Assembly (NCBI GenBank): GCA_019414025.1
Contig: DXMU01000046.1
Location: forward strand, 62,001-126,000
Reading direction: 5' to 3'
Source: Collinsella sp.
GTDB lineage: Bacteria; Actinomycetota; Coriobacteriia; Coriobacteriales; Coriobacteriaceae
Length of the DNA: 64,000 bases
A model generated the notes under the pieces. That model was not told the DNA's origin. It ran no database searches and was given only the letters and a program-made list of their open reading frames with translations. Each line of letters starts with the position of its first letter. Positions within the stretch are counted from its first letter, which is position 1. Below, in pieces: positions 35,013-45,250 of the stretch. Made by a program: the position numbers and the translations under genes.

Positions 35013-35900
35013 CTATGAGCTGGGCGCAGAGACCGGTTCCCATGCAATAAACGCCCAGCGAACCTTACGGATATGGTCGAGCATATAGCACCCCTGCGGC
35101 ACGCCCTTGGAGCCCGGCTCGCCGGCATGGGGGTTTTCGATCATGTGCTGAGCGATATAGTCGCGCAGGCGGTCGATCTTATCCTCGTTGCCATGCTCGA
35201 GCATACGGGAAAAATCCGCCACGCCTGCCTCAAGGCTATCGAAGGTATCGCGACGAGGCGATTCAAAGTATGTAACCTGCGGCAACGCACCCATCTGAAT
35301 GAGGATGTTGAAGGCGTACACAAAGCCATTGCTGCAGGTAACCGAGGCGCCGATAGCGTTCATCAAGTGCAGATCATAACGCGGGCTGGAGTTGGCGACC
35401 ATCGTGACAGCACAACGCCGACGAGCCGTGCGGTCGAGCTTGGCAAGCGCATCTTTTAGATTGGTCGTCGTAACCGACCGACTGGCAAAGGCAACATCCA
35501 CCGCTTTCGCGACCGGTCCAACCAAATCCCAGTCATCGTCCCAGGCAAGCTCAAGCGGCGTAATGCGATCCTCGAGCCCATAGTACTCAATGCCAGCATC
35601 AAGCGTGCCCAACATGGCAGGGGAAAAGTCAGCAGCAATCACAGGATGCCCAGCCTGAGCAAGCGGAATAGCAATCGACCCAGCCCCGCACCCCATATCG
35701 AGTACCGACTCGCCGGGCTCAAGCGCCAGCAGCTTTATAAAATCCCGAGCATAAGGGGCAGTCTCCAACGGCCGAAAATGCCGAGCCCTTTTATCCCACT
35801 CAAAAGAATCGTCAGCCCGCCGCCGATCAGCTTGCAGACGCATCCACTCCAGATTCCAATCTGTGGAAAGCAGCTCAGAACGATTCTCCCCATCAGCCAC
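35013..35900 (-). CDS. SAM-dependent methyltransferase
   Basis: The 295-residue class I methyltransferase has the SAM-binding loop VLDMGCGAGSIAIPLA (about residues 65-80) and the following acidic strand AADFSPAM. The C-terminal part, with several aromatic residues, gives no substrate hint. I chose GTG 35900 because AGGAGG sits seven bases before it; the open frame upstream to 35960 runs into a terminator stem and is rejected. ATG 35843 is a weaker alternative. It may methylate a small molecule, but this is not certain. Confidence 0.82.
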   Translation of the reverse strand: MADGENRSELLSTDWNLEWMRLQADRRRADDSFEWDKRARHFRPLETAPYARDFIKLLALEPGESVLDMGCGAGSIAIPLAQAGHPVIAADFSPAMLGTLDAGIEYYGLEDRITPLELAWDDDWDLVGPVAKAVDVAFASRSVTTTNLKDALAKLDRTARRRCAVTMVANSSPRYDLHLMNAIGASVTCSNGFVYAFNILIQMGALPQVTYFESPRRDTFDSLEAGVADFSRMLEHGNEDKIDRLRDYIAQHMIENPHAGEPGSKGVPQGCYMLDHIRKVRWAFIAWEPVSAPSS

Positions 35901-35919
35901 GGGCCAACCTCCTAGCAAC

Positions 35920-35951
35920 AAAAAAGCGACTCCTCCCAAAAGAAGAGCCGC
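35920..35951 (-). terminator. Minus-strand terminator
   Basis: On the minus strand GCGGCTCTTC pairs with GAGGAGTCGC through G-T pairs and is followed by TTTTTT. It would end transcription coming from the PFL gene. Confidence 0.75.
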
Positions 35952-36065
35952 AACCAGCATATATCAGAAAGAACCGATCCAACGCCAAACCGTCATACCA
36001 GCAAAGTGGAGCAGAAGCGAAGCGACTGCAACCGGGATAGAACCCAACCGAGGTCCCGTTGTGCG

Positions 36066-36203
36066 GGAGCCCCGGGGAGGGCAAATATATAAGGTCGATC
36101 GCGAGTTCCGCACGAGCCGGAGAGCACTTAATTTGCTCTCCGTGCGAGTCAGGACTGTCCGAGCAGGCGACCTTATATGTCTGCCGCCCGGCGGCGGGGC
36201 TCC
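36066..36203 (+). repeat. Large palindromic element B (GAGTTCCGCA-N38-AGGACTGT type)
   Basis: Nested stems share one centre: GGAGCCCC/GGGGCTCC (36066, 36196), ATATAAGGTCG/CGACCTTATAT (36087, 36168) and GGAGAGCA/TGCTCTCC (36119, 36134). GAGTTCCGCA at 36103-36112 and AGGACTGT at 36151-36158 are exactly 38 bases apart, as in element A on the other strand at 15924-15979. The stems themselves are unrelated in sequence. Confidence 0.72.
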
Positions 36204-36220
36204 TCGCCAGTCCCCCTCAG

Positions 36221-37585
36221 CTAGTTCTTGAGCGAGTTCAGCGGCGCCGGGAAGCGTCCACCGCGGTGGGCAAGCACGGTGCCGGCGTTGGGGTTCACCG
36301 GCATGATAGGCGCACGGCCAAATAGGCCGCCGTACTCGACGCAGTCGCCCACGCCCTTGCCAATGGCGGGAATCACGCGGACGGCCGTGGTCTTGTTGTT
36401 GATGACGCCGATGGCCATCTCGTCGGCGATAATGCCGGCGATGGTCTCGACCGGGGTGTCGCCGGGGATGGCGATCATGTCCAGGCCAACGGAGCACACG
36501 CAGGTCATGGCCTCGAGCTTCTCGAGCGAAAGCGCGCCGGCTTCGACGGCGGCGATCATGCCGGCGTCCTCTGACACGGGGATGAAAGCGCCCGAGAGAC
36601 CGCCCACGCTGGAGCTGGCCATGACGCCGCCCTTCTTGACGGCATCGTTGAGCATGGCGAGCGCGCAGGTCGTGCCGGGGCCACCGCAGGTGCCCACGCC
36701 GATGATTTCGAGGATGCGCGCGACGGAGTCGCCAATGGCAGGCGTGGGAGCCAGCGACAGGTCGACAATGCCTTTCTCGACACCCAGACGATGGGCGGCC
36801 TCGCGGCTCATGAGCTCGCCGGCACGGGTGATCTTAAAGGCGGTCTGCTTAATCTTTTCGGCGACTTCCATCATCGATGCGGAATCGGGCAGCGTCTCCA
36901 GGGCTGCGGCCATAACGCCGGGGCCCGAGACGCCTACGTTGATGACGGCGTCGGCCTCGCCACCGCCGTGGACGGCGCCCGCCATAAACGGGGAGTCCTC
37001 GACCATGTTGGCAAAGCAGACAAACTTGGAGGCGCCAACGGAATCCTCATCTGCCGTAAGCTTGGCGGCATCGATGATGGTCTGGGCGGCCATGAGCACG
37101 GCGTCCATGTTGATGCCGGCACGCAGGCTGGCGACGTTGACGCTGGAGCAGACGCGGCTGGTGGTAGCGAGCGCCTGGGGGATGGACTGGATGACGCGGC
37201 GGTCGGCGTCGCCGATGCCCTTCTGAACGAGCGCGGAGAAGCCGCCCAGGTAATCGATGCCGAGCGTCTCGGCCGCGCGGTCGAGGGCATGCGCGATGGG
37301 GGTGAGGTCCTCATCCTTGCAGCATGCGGCGATCTGCGCCACCGGGGTGACGGAAACGCGCTTGTTGACGATGGGGATACCGTACTCGCGCTCGAGGTTC
37401 TCGGCGGTCTCGACCAAGTGCTCAGCCGTGTGCGTCACGTGGTCGTAGATCTTCGTGCACATGCGGTCGAGGCTCTCGTCGCCGCAACCCATGAGCGAAA
37501 CACCCATGGTGATGGTCCTGATGTCGAGGTTCTGCTCCTCAACCATGCCGCGGGTTTCCGCGATTTCTGCGGGCGTGATCGCCAT
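36221..37585 (-). CDS. PFL-family protein (DUF711/UPF0210)
   Basis: The 454-residue protein matches the length and composition of the UPF0210/DUF711 family, with Gly-rich blocks such as VGVSGPGVMAAALE, GTCGGPGTTCALAMLNDAVK and SSVGGLSGAFIPVSEDAGM. These proteins share the glycyl-radical enzyme fold but have no proven reaction. In many bacteria an ACT-domain gene precedes the DUF711 gene; none is present here. ATG 37585 with AGGAG upstream is preferred to the ORF start at 37642, which lies in a hairpin. Confidence 0.88.
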   Translation of the reverse strand: MAITPAEIAETRGMVEEQNLDIRTITMGVSLMGCGDESLDRMCTKIYDHVTHTAEHLVETAENLEREYGIPIVNKRVSVTPVAQIAACCKDEDLTPIAHALDRAAETLGIDYLGGFSALVQKGIGDADRRVIQSIPQALATTSRVCSSVNVASLRAGINMDAVLMAAQTIIDAAKLTADEDSVGASKFVCFANMVEDSPFMAGAVHGGGEADAVINVGVSGPGVMAAALETLPDSASMMEVAEKIKQTAFKITRAGELMSREAAHRLGVEKGIVDLSLAPTPAIGDSVARILEIIGVGTCGGPGTTCALAMLNDAVKKGGVMASSSVGGLSGAFIPVSEDAGMIAAVEAGALSLEKLEAMTCVCSVGLDMIAIPGDTPVETIAGIIADEMAIGVINNKTTAVRVIPAIGKGVGDCVEYGGLFGRAPIMPVNPNAGTVLAHRGGRFPAPLNSLKN

Positions 37586-37630
37586 CCTTGCACTCCTATC
37601 TGCCAAAACGAGCATAGCCTTATCTATTCT

Positions 37631-37668
37631 AACGTGCCGCACGTGCCAAGTGGCGCGTGCGGCACGTT
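37631..37668 (-). terminator. metH: Strong hairpin between metH and the PFL gene
   Basis: AACGTGCCGCACG and CGTGCGGCACGTT form a perfect 13-bp stem. It follows the metH stop on the minus strand; the T run there is poor, while a TTTT lies on the plus-strand side. Confidence 0.65.
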
Positions 37669-37693
37669 TTGGTGCTCGGTTGTTTCCGTTGTG

Positions 37694-40252
37694 TTACTGC
37701 CCAAAGACCTCTTCGGCGATGCGCGCGCTTTCGGCGGCATCCTTGGCGTAGTAGTCCGCGCCGATCTGCTTGGCGTATTCGGGGGTGAGCACGGCGCCAC
37801 CTACGATGATCTTGACGCCCGGAACCTCGGCATGGAGCAACTTGATGGTCTCCTCCATAGCGACGACCGTGGTGGTCATAAGCGCCGAGAGGCCGACGAG
37901 CTTAATGTCGCGCTCCCGTACGGTCTTGAGTACCTCTTGCGGGTCGACGTCGCGGCCTAGGTCAAAGACGGTGTAGCCGTAGTTATCGAGCAGCATCTTG
38001 ACGATGTTCTTACCGATGTCGTGGATATCGCCTTTAACGGTGGCCACGCAGATCTTGCCCTTGTCGGCAATCTCGCCGGCGGGCATCAGGCGCTTGATGG
38101 TGTCAAAGCCCACACGCGCGGCCTCGGCCGAGGCCATAAGCTGCGGCAAGAAGAACTTGCCCTGGTCAAAGAGGACGCCAACCTCGTCGAGGGCGGGGAT
38201 AAAGTGATTGTTGATGAGGTCCATGGCGTCATGGTCTGCCAGCAGACGCTCGGTCTCGGCCGCGATTTCGCCCTTGCGGCCCGAGACGACCATGCGACGA
38301 ATCGGGTCGTCGTTGCCGTCGGTGCCGGTGGTGCCAGCAGCGGGCGCGGCGTCGGTCGATACCGCCTGAGCCGCCGCCGGATTCGCGGCGATCTTGTACG
38401 GATCGGTCCAGCCGGCGTAGCGCTCGATGTATCCGGTCGAGCCCTCGTCCTCAACGCTCAGCACGCGATAGCTGTAGACGGTATCCATAAAGCGCTTGGA
38501 GCCCGGGTTCATGATGGGGGCGTCCAGGCCCGCGCCAAAAGCGGCAGCCAAAAAGACCGAGCCCAGCAGCGGGCGGGCAGGCAGACCAAAGCTGATGTTC
38601 GACACGCCGAGCGCGCATTTGACGCCCAGACGCTCCTTGCACAGGGACATGGCGCGCAGGATCTGTTCGGCCTGGCGTTGATTGGTCGAGGCGGTCATGA
38701 CCAGACAGTCGATGAGGATGCGGTCCGGGCCGATACCGTAGCGGGCGGCCTCGGCCACGATGCGCTCGGCGATGGCGAAGCGAGCTTCGGCGGTATCGGG
38801 GATGCCGCCTTCATCGAGCGTGAGGCCGACGACGTTGGTGCCGTAATGGGCGACCAGCGGAAAGATCTCATCCATGATTTGCTGTTTGCCATTGACCGAG
38901 TTGATGATGGGCTTGCCGGCGTAGCGGCGCACGGCTGCCTCGACGGCTGCGGGGTCGGTGGAGTCGATCTGCAGCGGCAGCAGCGTGGAGCCCTGGAGCT
39001 GCTCGGTCGCCTGCTGGATGATCTTGACCTCGTCGATCTCGGGCAGGCCCACGTTGACGTCCAGGATGTCGGCGCCCTGTTCCTGCTGGCTGATGCCCTG
39101 GCTCACGACGTAGTCCAGGTCGCCGTCGCGCAGGGCCTGTTGCAGGCGCTTTTTGCCGGTGGGATTGATGCGCTCGCCGATGACGGCGATTTTGTGGCCG
39201 TCACAGGGAAGGTCCACGACCGTCTGGGCGCTCGTGGCCGACATGCTGGGCTTGCGGCGGCGCGGGCTGGGCGTGTGGTTGTCGATAAGCGTGCGCAAGG
39301 CCGCCATATGCGCCGGCGTGGTTCCGCAGCAGCCGCCCACGACGCTCACGCCGTCCTCGATCATGCCGGCGACGGCCTCGGCGTATTCGGGGGCCTGGAT
39401 ATCAAAGACGGTATTGCCGTCGTCGTCCACGCGGGGCAGTCCCGCGTTAGCCTGCACCATAACGGGCTTGTCGGTAACGGTGAGCATACGTGCGGCGAGC
39501 CCTCGGAGCTCGGCCGGGCCCTGGCTGCAGTTGATACCCAAAACGTCGGCGCCGATGGCGTCGAGCGTGATGGCGGCGACCTCGGGGCTCGTTCCCAAGA
39601 AGGTGCGACCGTCTTCCTCAAAGGTCATGGTGGCAAAGACGGGCAGGTCGGAGTTCTCGCGGCAGGCGAGGACGGCCGCCTTGATCTCGGCAAGGTCGGT
39701 CATGGTCTCGATAATAAAGAGGTCCACGCCCGCGTCGACGCCGGCGCGCACCTCCTCGGCAAAGAGGTCATAGGCCTCGTCGAAGCTCAGGGTGCCCAAG
39801 GGGCGAAGCAGCGCGCCGATGGGGCCGATATCGCCGGCGACGTAGCGGGCGCCGGCCTCGCGGGCGCAGGCGACAGCGGCGGCAAAGACATCTGCCACGG
39901 TGGCGGCGCCGTCGAGCTTGTGGGCGTTGGCGCCAAAGGTGTTGGCGGTGATCACGTCGCAGCCGGCCTCGACATACTGACGCTGGATATCGGTGATAAC
40001 CTCGGGCTCCTCAAAGTTGAGCAGCTCGGGCAGGGCGCCGGCCTTCATGCCGGCAGCCTGCAGCATGGTGCCCATGCCGCCGTCAAACAGCAGGTGCCCC
40101 GTGCCCTCGATGGCGGCGCGCAGGCGATCGTCCTTAATGCGCAGATCGTCGATCGTGCGTGGCTTGTACACAGCGCCGTTGCAGCGTGCGGCATTGACGG
40201 GCGCCGCCAGCGCGGCACCATCCGAATTATGAGTAATAAGCGGGGTGAACAT
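37694..40252 (-). CDS. metH: Cobalamin-dependent methionine synthase lacking the activation domain
   Basis: The 852-residue enzyme has three of the four MetH modules. The homocysteine domain (about 40-330) has zinc ligands Cys242, Cys308 and Cys309. The pterin-binding domain (about 355-610) starts with VIGERINPTGKKRL. The B12 domain (about 655-850) has His744 in the DxHxxG motif DIHDIG. The C-terminal SAM-binding activation domain is missing, but a separate protein of that type is encoded directly upstream. It methylates homocysteine with methyl-tetrahydrofolate. AGGAG precedes ATG 40252. Confidence 0.94.
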   Translation of the reverse strand: MFTPLITHNSDGAALAAPVNAARCNGAVYKPRTIDDLRIKDDRLRAAIEGTGHLLFDGGMGTMLQAAGMKAGALPELLNFEEPEVITDIQRQYVEAGCDVITANTFGANAHKLDGAATVADVFAAAVACAREAGARYVAGDIGPIGALLRPLGTLSFDEAYDLFAEEVRAGVDAGVDLFIIETMTDLAEIKAAVLACRENSDLPVFATMTFEEDGRTFLGTSPEVAAITLDAIGADVLGINCSQGPAELRGLAARMLTVTDKPVMVQANAGLPRVDDDGNTVFDIQAPEYAEAVAGMIEDGVSVVGGCCGTTPAHMAALRTLIDNHTPSPRRRKPSMSATSAQTVVDLPCDGHKIAVIGERINPTGKKRLQQALRDGDLDYVVSQGISQQEQGADILDVNVGLPEIDEVKIIQQATEQLQGSTLLPLQIDSTDPAAVEAAVRRYAGKPIINSVNGKQQIMDEIFPLVAHYGTNVVGLTLDEGGIPDTAEARFAIAERIVAEAARYGIGPDRILIDCLVMTASTNQRQAEQILRAMSLCKERLGVKCALGVSNISFGLPARPLLGSVFLAAAFGAGLDAPIMNPGSKRFMDTVYSYRVLSVEDEGSTGYIERYAGWTDPYKIAANPAAAQAVSTDAAPAAGTTGTDGNDDPIRRMVVSGRKGEIAAETERLLADHDAMDLINNHFIPALDEVGVLFDQGKFFLPQLMASAEAARVGFDTIKRLMPAGEIADKGKICVATVKGDIHDIGKNIVKMLLDNYGYTVFDLGRDVDPQEVLKTVRERDIKLVGLSALMTTTVVAMEETIKLLHAEVPGVKIIVGGAVLTPEYAKQIGADYYAKDAAESARIAEEVFGQ

Positions 40253-40261
40253 CGGGGGCTC

Positions 40262-41050
40262 CTAGTGGCTGGAATAGCAGGTGGTGTGGGCGGCGCGGAA
40301 GCGGCAGTGCTCGCGCATGCGGCAGATATTGCAGGTGGGGCGACTCTGGGCGTCGTGGACTTTGCCGTCGAACAGACCGATCACCGCGGTCACGCTCTTG
40401 GTGGGCATGAGCAGGCTGGTGGGCGTGACGGTAAGGCCGATGAGGCGCGTGGCGTTGAGCGCATCGACGATCGAGCGCTGGGCCGAGAGCGGGCAGTCGC
40501 CGTAGCCGGGGCTAAAGCGCCAGTTGCCGGCGAGCCCGTGTGCGGCGGCCGCAGCCTTGGCCTGCTGGTCCATCTGCTCAACGGCGGCTTCTACATAGGC
40601 AGAGCACGCGGCGTCGAGCACGGCGCCCTCTAGGGGATGTTGGGCTCCCGTGGTGCGCAGGCGACGCTCGGCGTCCATGCCGAGGGTGCATGCCATGAGC
40701 GCGGCAAAGCGGGCGTCTTTGAGATGTCGATAGATATCGCGACCGCGCAGCTCAACGTTGGTGCCGACCAAGCGAATGCAAGGCTTGCCCTGCTCGTCCA
40801 CGCCCGTGGCATCGACGGCAAATACGCGGCGCACGCCGCGGGGCTCAATGTCCAGCTCAAGGCGCTCGACCACAAGCTCAATACGTCGTGACAGCTCGGG
40901 CTCAATCTGCTGGCCGCCGTAACCCAGATACCGCAGCATCTCGGCACGGTCGACACGGGGATGGTACGCAGCATCGACACGGTAAAGCGCCGGCGACGCA
41001 AGGTCGGCCGGCACTTCGACAGTGGTTGTATCGATGTGCGGTTTTTCCAT
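40262..41050 (-). CDS. Methionine synthase activation-domain protein
   Basis: The 262-residue protein resembles free-standing forms of the MetH reactivation domain: ALYRVDAAYHPRVDRAEMLR at the start and a central region with RFSPGYGDCPLSAQ, a typical SAM-binding block (RxxPGYxxCP). The C-terminus carries CNICRMREHC, a CxxCx5C cluster that could bind metal or Fe-S. It would supply the reductive methylation of cob(II)alamin that the short MetH lacks. ATG 41050 overlaps the metF stop in TAATG. A long upstream frame to 41359 is antisense-like noise inside metF. Confidence 0.85.
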   Translation of the reverse strand: MEKPHIDTTTVEVPADLASPALYRVDAAYHPRVDRAEMLRYLGYGGQQIEPELSRRIELVVERLELDIEPRGVRRVFAVDATGVDEQGKPCIRLVGTNVELRGRDIYRHLKDARFAALMACTLGMDAERRLRTTGAQHPLEGAVLDAACSAYVEAAVEQMDQQAKAAAAAHGLAGNWRFSPGYGDCPLSAQRSIVDALNATRLIGLTVTPTSLLMPTKSVTAVIGLFDGKVHDAQSRPTCNICRMREHCRFRAAHTTCYSSH

Positions 41051-41922
41051 TACCCCAGGCGCTCCATAATGGTCGCGGCGATCGCAGGACGATTCATAGT
41101 GTACAGGTGCAGACCGGCGGCGCCGTGCTCCTTGAGGTCGCAAAGCTGACGGGCGGCATAATCTACACCGGCTGCCTGCAGGCTCTCGGGGTCGTTCTCG
41201 TACTTGGCGAGAATCTTGATGACGGGGGAGGGCAGCGACGCACCGCACATAAAGACCATGCGGCTGATTTGCGACTTGCCCATAAACGGCATGATGCCCG
41301 CGGTAATCGGCACGGTGATGCCCGCCTTGTCCGCAAGCTCGCGAAAACGGTAGAAGCACTCGTTATCAAAAAAGAGCTGCGTCACGAAGAAGCTCGCACC
41401 GGCATCCTGTTTTTGCTTGAGGTATTCGACCGAAGCGTTGAGGTCCTCGCAGGCAATGTGGCCCTCGGGGTAGGCTGCGGCACCCACACAAAAGCCGGCG
41501 TCGACGAGCTCGGGGATGAGGTCGCGGGCGTAGGCGTAGTCGGAGGCGGGCTTGTCGTCCTCGGTCGCGCCAGCGGGCAGATCACCGCGCAGGGCCAGGA
41601 TGTTTTCTACGCCGGCGGAGCGGTATTCGTCGATCTTGGCGGCGATATCGGCGTGCGAGCGGCCCACGCAGGTGAGGTGCGCCACCGAGGGCGTATTGAA
41701 TTCGCTCGTAATCATATGCGCGATGGGGGCGGTGGTGGCGCCATTGCCCGAGCCGCCGGCAGAGCAGGTGACCGAGACAAAGCTCGGCGAAAGCTTGCAC
41801 AGATTGCCTGCCACCTCGCGAGCCGTGTTGAGGGTAAGCTCGCCCTTGGGCGGGAACATCTCAAACGAAACGGGTGCGGTGCCCTGGGATGCTGCCTGCT
41901 TAAAAACCTCGTCGACGCGCAT
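41050..41922 (-). CDS. metF: Methylenetetrahydrofolate reductase
   Basis: The 290-residue flavoprotein has MetF blocks VSFEMFPPKGE near the start, VSVTCSAGGSGN, ILALRGDLPAG and FFVTQLFFDNE. It reduces methylene-tetrahydrofolate to methyl-tetrahydrofolate, the methyl donor for MetH. ATG 41922 is preceded by AAAGGAG; the ORF start at 41988 has no such site. It is the first gene of the metF, activation protein, metH operon on the minus strand. Confidence 0.94.
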   Translation of the reverse strand: MRVDEVFKQAASQGTAPVSFEMFPPKGELTLNTAREVAGNLCKLSPSFVSVTCSAGGSGNGATTAPIAHMITSEFNTPSVAHLTCVGRSHADIAAKIDEYRSAGVENILALRGDLPAGATEDDKPASDYAYARDLIPELVDAGFCVGAAAYPEGHIACEDLNASVEYLKQKQDAGASFFVTQLFFDNECFYRFRELADKAGITVPITAGIMPFMGKSQISRMVFMCGASLPSPVIKILAKYENDPESLQAAGVDYAARQLCDLKEHGAAGLHLYTMNRPAIAATIMERLG

Positions 41923-42348
41923 ATCGTGCTCCTTTAGATACGTAATAGTGTGATGTGTTGTAAGGATTCTACAGCACCACTGTGTCACGGTGGAGTTTCA
42001 CTCGCTATTCGGGGATACCAATCAAAGATGCCTTGCTATCGACATTCCCTATAGCAGAGCGGTCAATCTAGGATGGGGCTATAAAGACTGGTATCTGATG
42101 CGAAATACCAGTTAATAGAGCCCCATCCCAAATTGACTACCCTTAAACCATGGGGAGAGGTCTGCAATTTATACAGTTGATTGGCTGTTGAGGGCGGCAA
42201 CGCCGCCGCGATGCGGTAACCTCATTGATTGGTTTCGTGACAGCAACATAACGGTAATGTTGCGGAAACACGACGAGCCTAATCTATGACTCGTTCGTTA
42301 GTAATCAACACCGCTTCTCACGCGGTGCCGATACGAAGGGAGTTCCGT
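41923..42348. other. Divergent regulatory region between metF and glnN
   Basis: The 426-bp spacer separates divergent genes. It contains a 76-nt foldback at 42062-42137, the hairpin GGCGGC-AAC-GCCGCC near 42196-42210 and GCAACAT/ATGTTGC near 42244-42264. No known riboswitch consensus is recognised. An upstream in-frame ATG for glutamine synthetase at 42286 has no ribosome site. Confidence 0.5.
42062..42137. repeat. 76-nt two-storey foldback
   Basis: GTCAATCTAGGATGGGGCT pairs with AGCCCCATCC-CAAATTGAC (two mismatches). After six-base internal loops, ACTGGTAT pairs with ATACCAGT. It could act as RNA on either strand or be a small palindromic element. Confidence 0.65.
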
Positions 42349-44436
<2,088 letters not shown>

Positions 44437-44465
44437 AGCGTAACTGACATATCGTCACGGTGTTG

Positions 44466-44505
44466 AGCCGGGGTCCGCATCGCGCGGGCCCCGGCTATTT
44501 GTTTG
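44466..44505 (+). terminator. glnN: Terminator after the glutamine synthetase gene
   Basis: AGCCGGGGTCCG pairs with CGGGCCCCGGCT (one G-T pair) and is followed by ATTTGTTTG. Confidence 0.85.
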
Positions 44506-44552
44506 CGAAGGACGCTTTGGATCCCGCTTTGCAACTGATTCGCCCACACAAT

Positions 44553-44787
44553 AAGGGGTCGTGGGCAAAAAACGTCAAATATGAGTACTGTCACAAGCCC
44601 TGTAGCATTATCTTTTTGCAAAATATGCAGTGTTACGCAACATATGTCCAAGTACTTAGCTGATAAATGCCTGCAATTCCTCCGCCGTAGGACGCCTTGT
44701 GTCCAAATCGCCTTCTGATGGCATGAAATCGCTGTTACTAAATTGGTAACAGTACTCATATTTGCTATTTTTTGTCCACGGGCCCTT
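44553..44787. repeat. Segment bounded by about 39-bp inverted repeats
   Basis: AAATATGAGTACTGT (44577-44591) and its exact complement (44749-44763) form the inner part of the arms. Pairing continues outward through GTGG-CAAAAAA with few mismatches. The 157 bp between the arms have no convincing gene. Both arms, read inward, encode similar peptides: WAKNVKYEYCHK and WTKNSKYEYCYQ. The rest of 44437-45073 is the terminator of glnN and the tRNA-related repeats. Confidence 0.65.
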
Positions 44788-44811
44788 GGATGACAGTGTG
44801 ATTTTATGCCT

Positions 44812-44902
44812 TCGGGGTTCGAATCCCGGCGTATGGGTAGCAAAAAGCCCGCTACCGCGAGGGTAACGGGCTCTTCAATTCAAATGGTGCCCCCAGCGGG
44901 AT
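44812..44902. repeat. Duplicate of the tRNA-Glu 3' end and its terminator, copy 1
   Basis: The run from GGTTCGAATCCCGGC through a terminator-like stem (AGCCCGCTACC/GGTAACGGGCT) to TGGTGCCCCCAGCGGGAT closely matches 45004-45091. Here the tRNA sequence breaks off after 18 bases. Confidence 0.7.
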
Positions 44903-45030
44903 GTCCGCGTGCGGCTGGCGCCGCCCGCTTCCGCTGCGTCGCTTCGCTCCTTGCGTGCTGCGCTGGAAAACGCTTGCGCGTTTCCTCAGCTCCGCACCCT
45001 GTCGGGTTCGAATCCCGGCACATGGATAGC

Positions 45031-45061
45031 AAAAAGCCCGCCACCGCGAGGGCAACGGGCT
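45031..45061 (-). terminator. Terminator of tRNA-Glu (minus strand)
   Basis: On the minus strand AGCCCGTTGCC pairs with GGTGGCGGGCT around CTCGC and is followed by TTTTTGC. Confidence 0.85.
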
Positions 45062-45073
45062 TCTAGTTTCAAA

Positions 45074-45150
45074 TGGTGCCCCCAGCGGGATTCGAACCCG
45101 CGATATCCACCTTGAAAGGGTGGCGTCCTTGGCCGCTAGACGATGGGGAC
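45074..45150 (-). tRNA. tRNA-Glu (anticodon UUC)
   Basis: Read on the minus strand, GTCCCCA pairs with TGGGGGC as acceptor stem, CCACC/GGTGG with loop CTTTCAA gives anticodon TTC, and GCGGGTTCGAATCCCGC is the T-arm. CCA is encoded. All arms are complete over 77 nt. Confidence 0.97.
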
Positions 45151-45210
45151 AGCGGGAAAGAGTATAGCAGACTTTTTTGCCGGCGCGTATATCGTTGGCA
45201 AACTGGAAAA

Positions 45211-45243
45211 CCACCACAAAGGTACCTGTCCCCTTTGTGGTGG
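45211..45243. repeat. Hairpin repeat, variable-arm family (CCACCACAAAGG arms, inverted)
   Basis: CCACCACAAAGG and CCTTTGTGGTGG enclose TACCTGTCC, the reverse complement of the GGACAGGTA centre seen elsewhere. It lies between tRNA-Glu and the murT-gatD stop. Confidence 0.75.
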
Positions 45244-45250
45244 TGGGGTG

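Larger units (their letters stand above)
35901..36220. other. Spacer with a terminator and palindromic element B
   Basis: These 320 bp contain the minus-strand terminator at 35920-35951 and the 138-bp palindromic element at 36066-36203. No coding potential is seen. Confidence 0.6.

Noticed and set aside
38021..40633. Plus-strand ORF of 870 codons antisense to metH
   Set aside because: The minus frame is clearly metH with all zinc, pterin and B12 motifs; the antisense frame has no motif.
41923..42285. SAM or cobalamin riboswitch upstream of metF
   Set aside because: No B12-box-like or SAM-box-like conserved sequence is visible on the minus strand; only generic foldbacks are seen.
44460..44663. 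Small protein encoded after the glutamine synthetase gene
   Set aside because: The first half lies in the terminator; only the WAKNVKYEYC part is of interest and is reported as an inverted-repeat observation.
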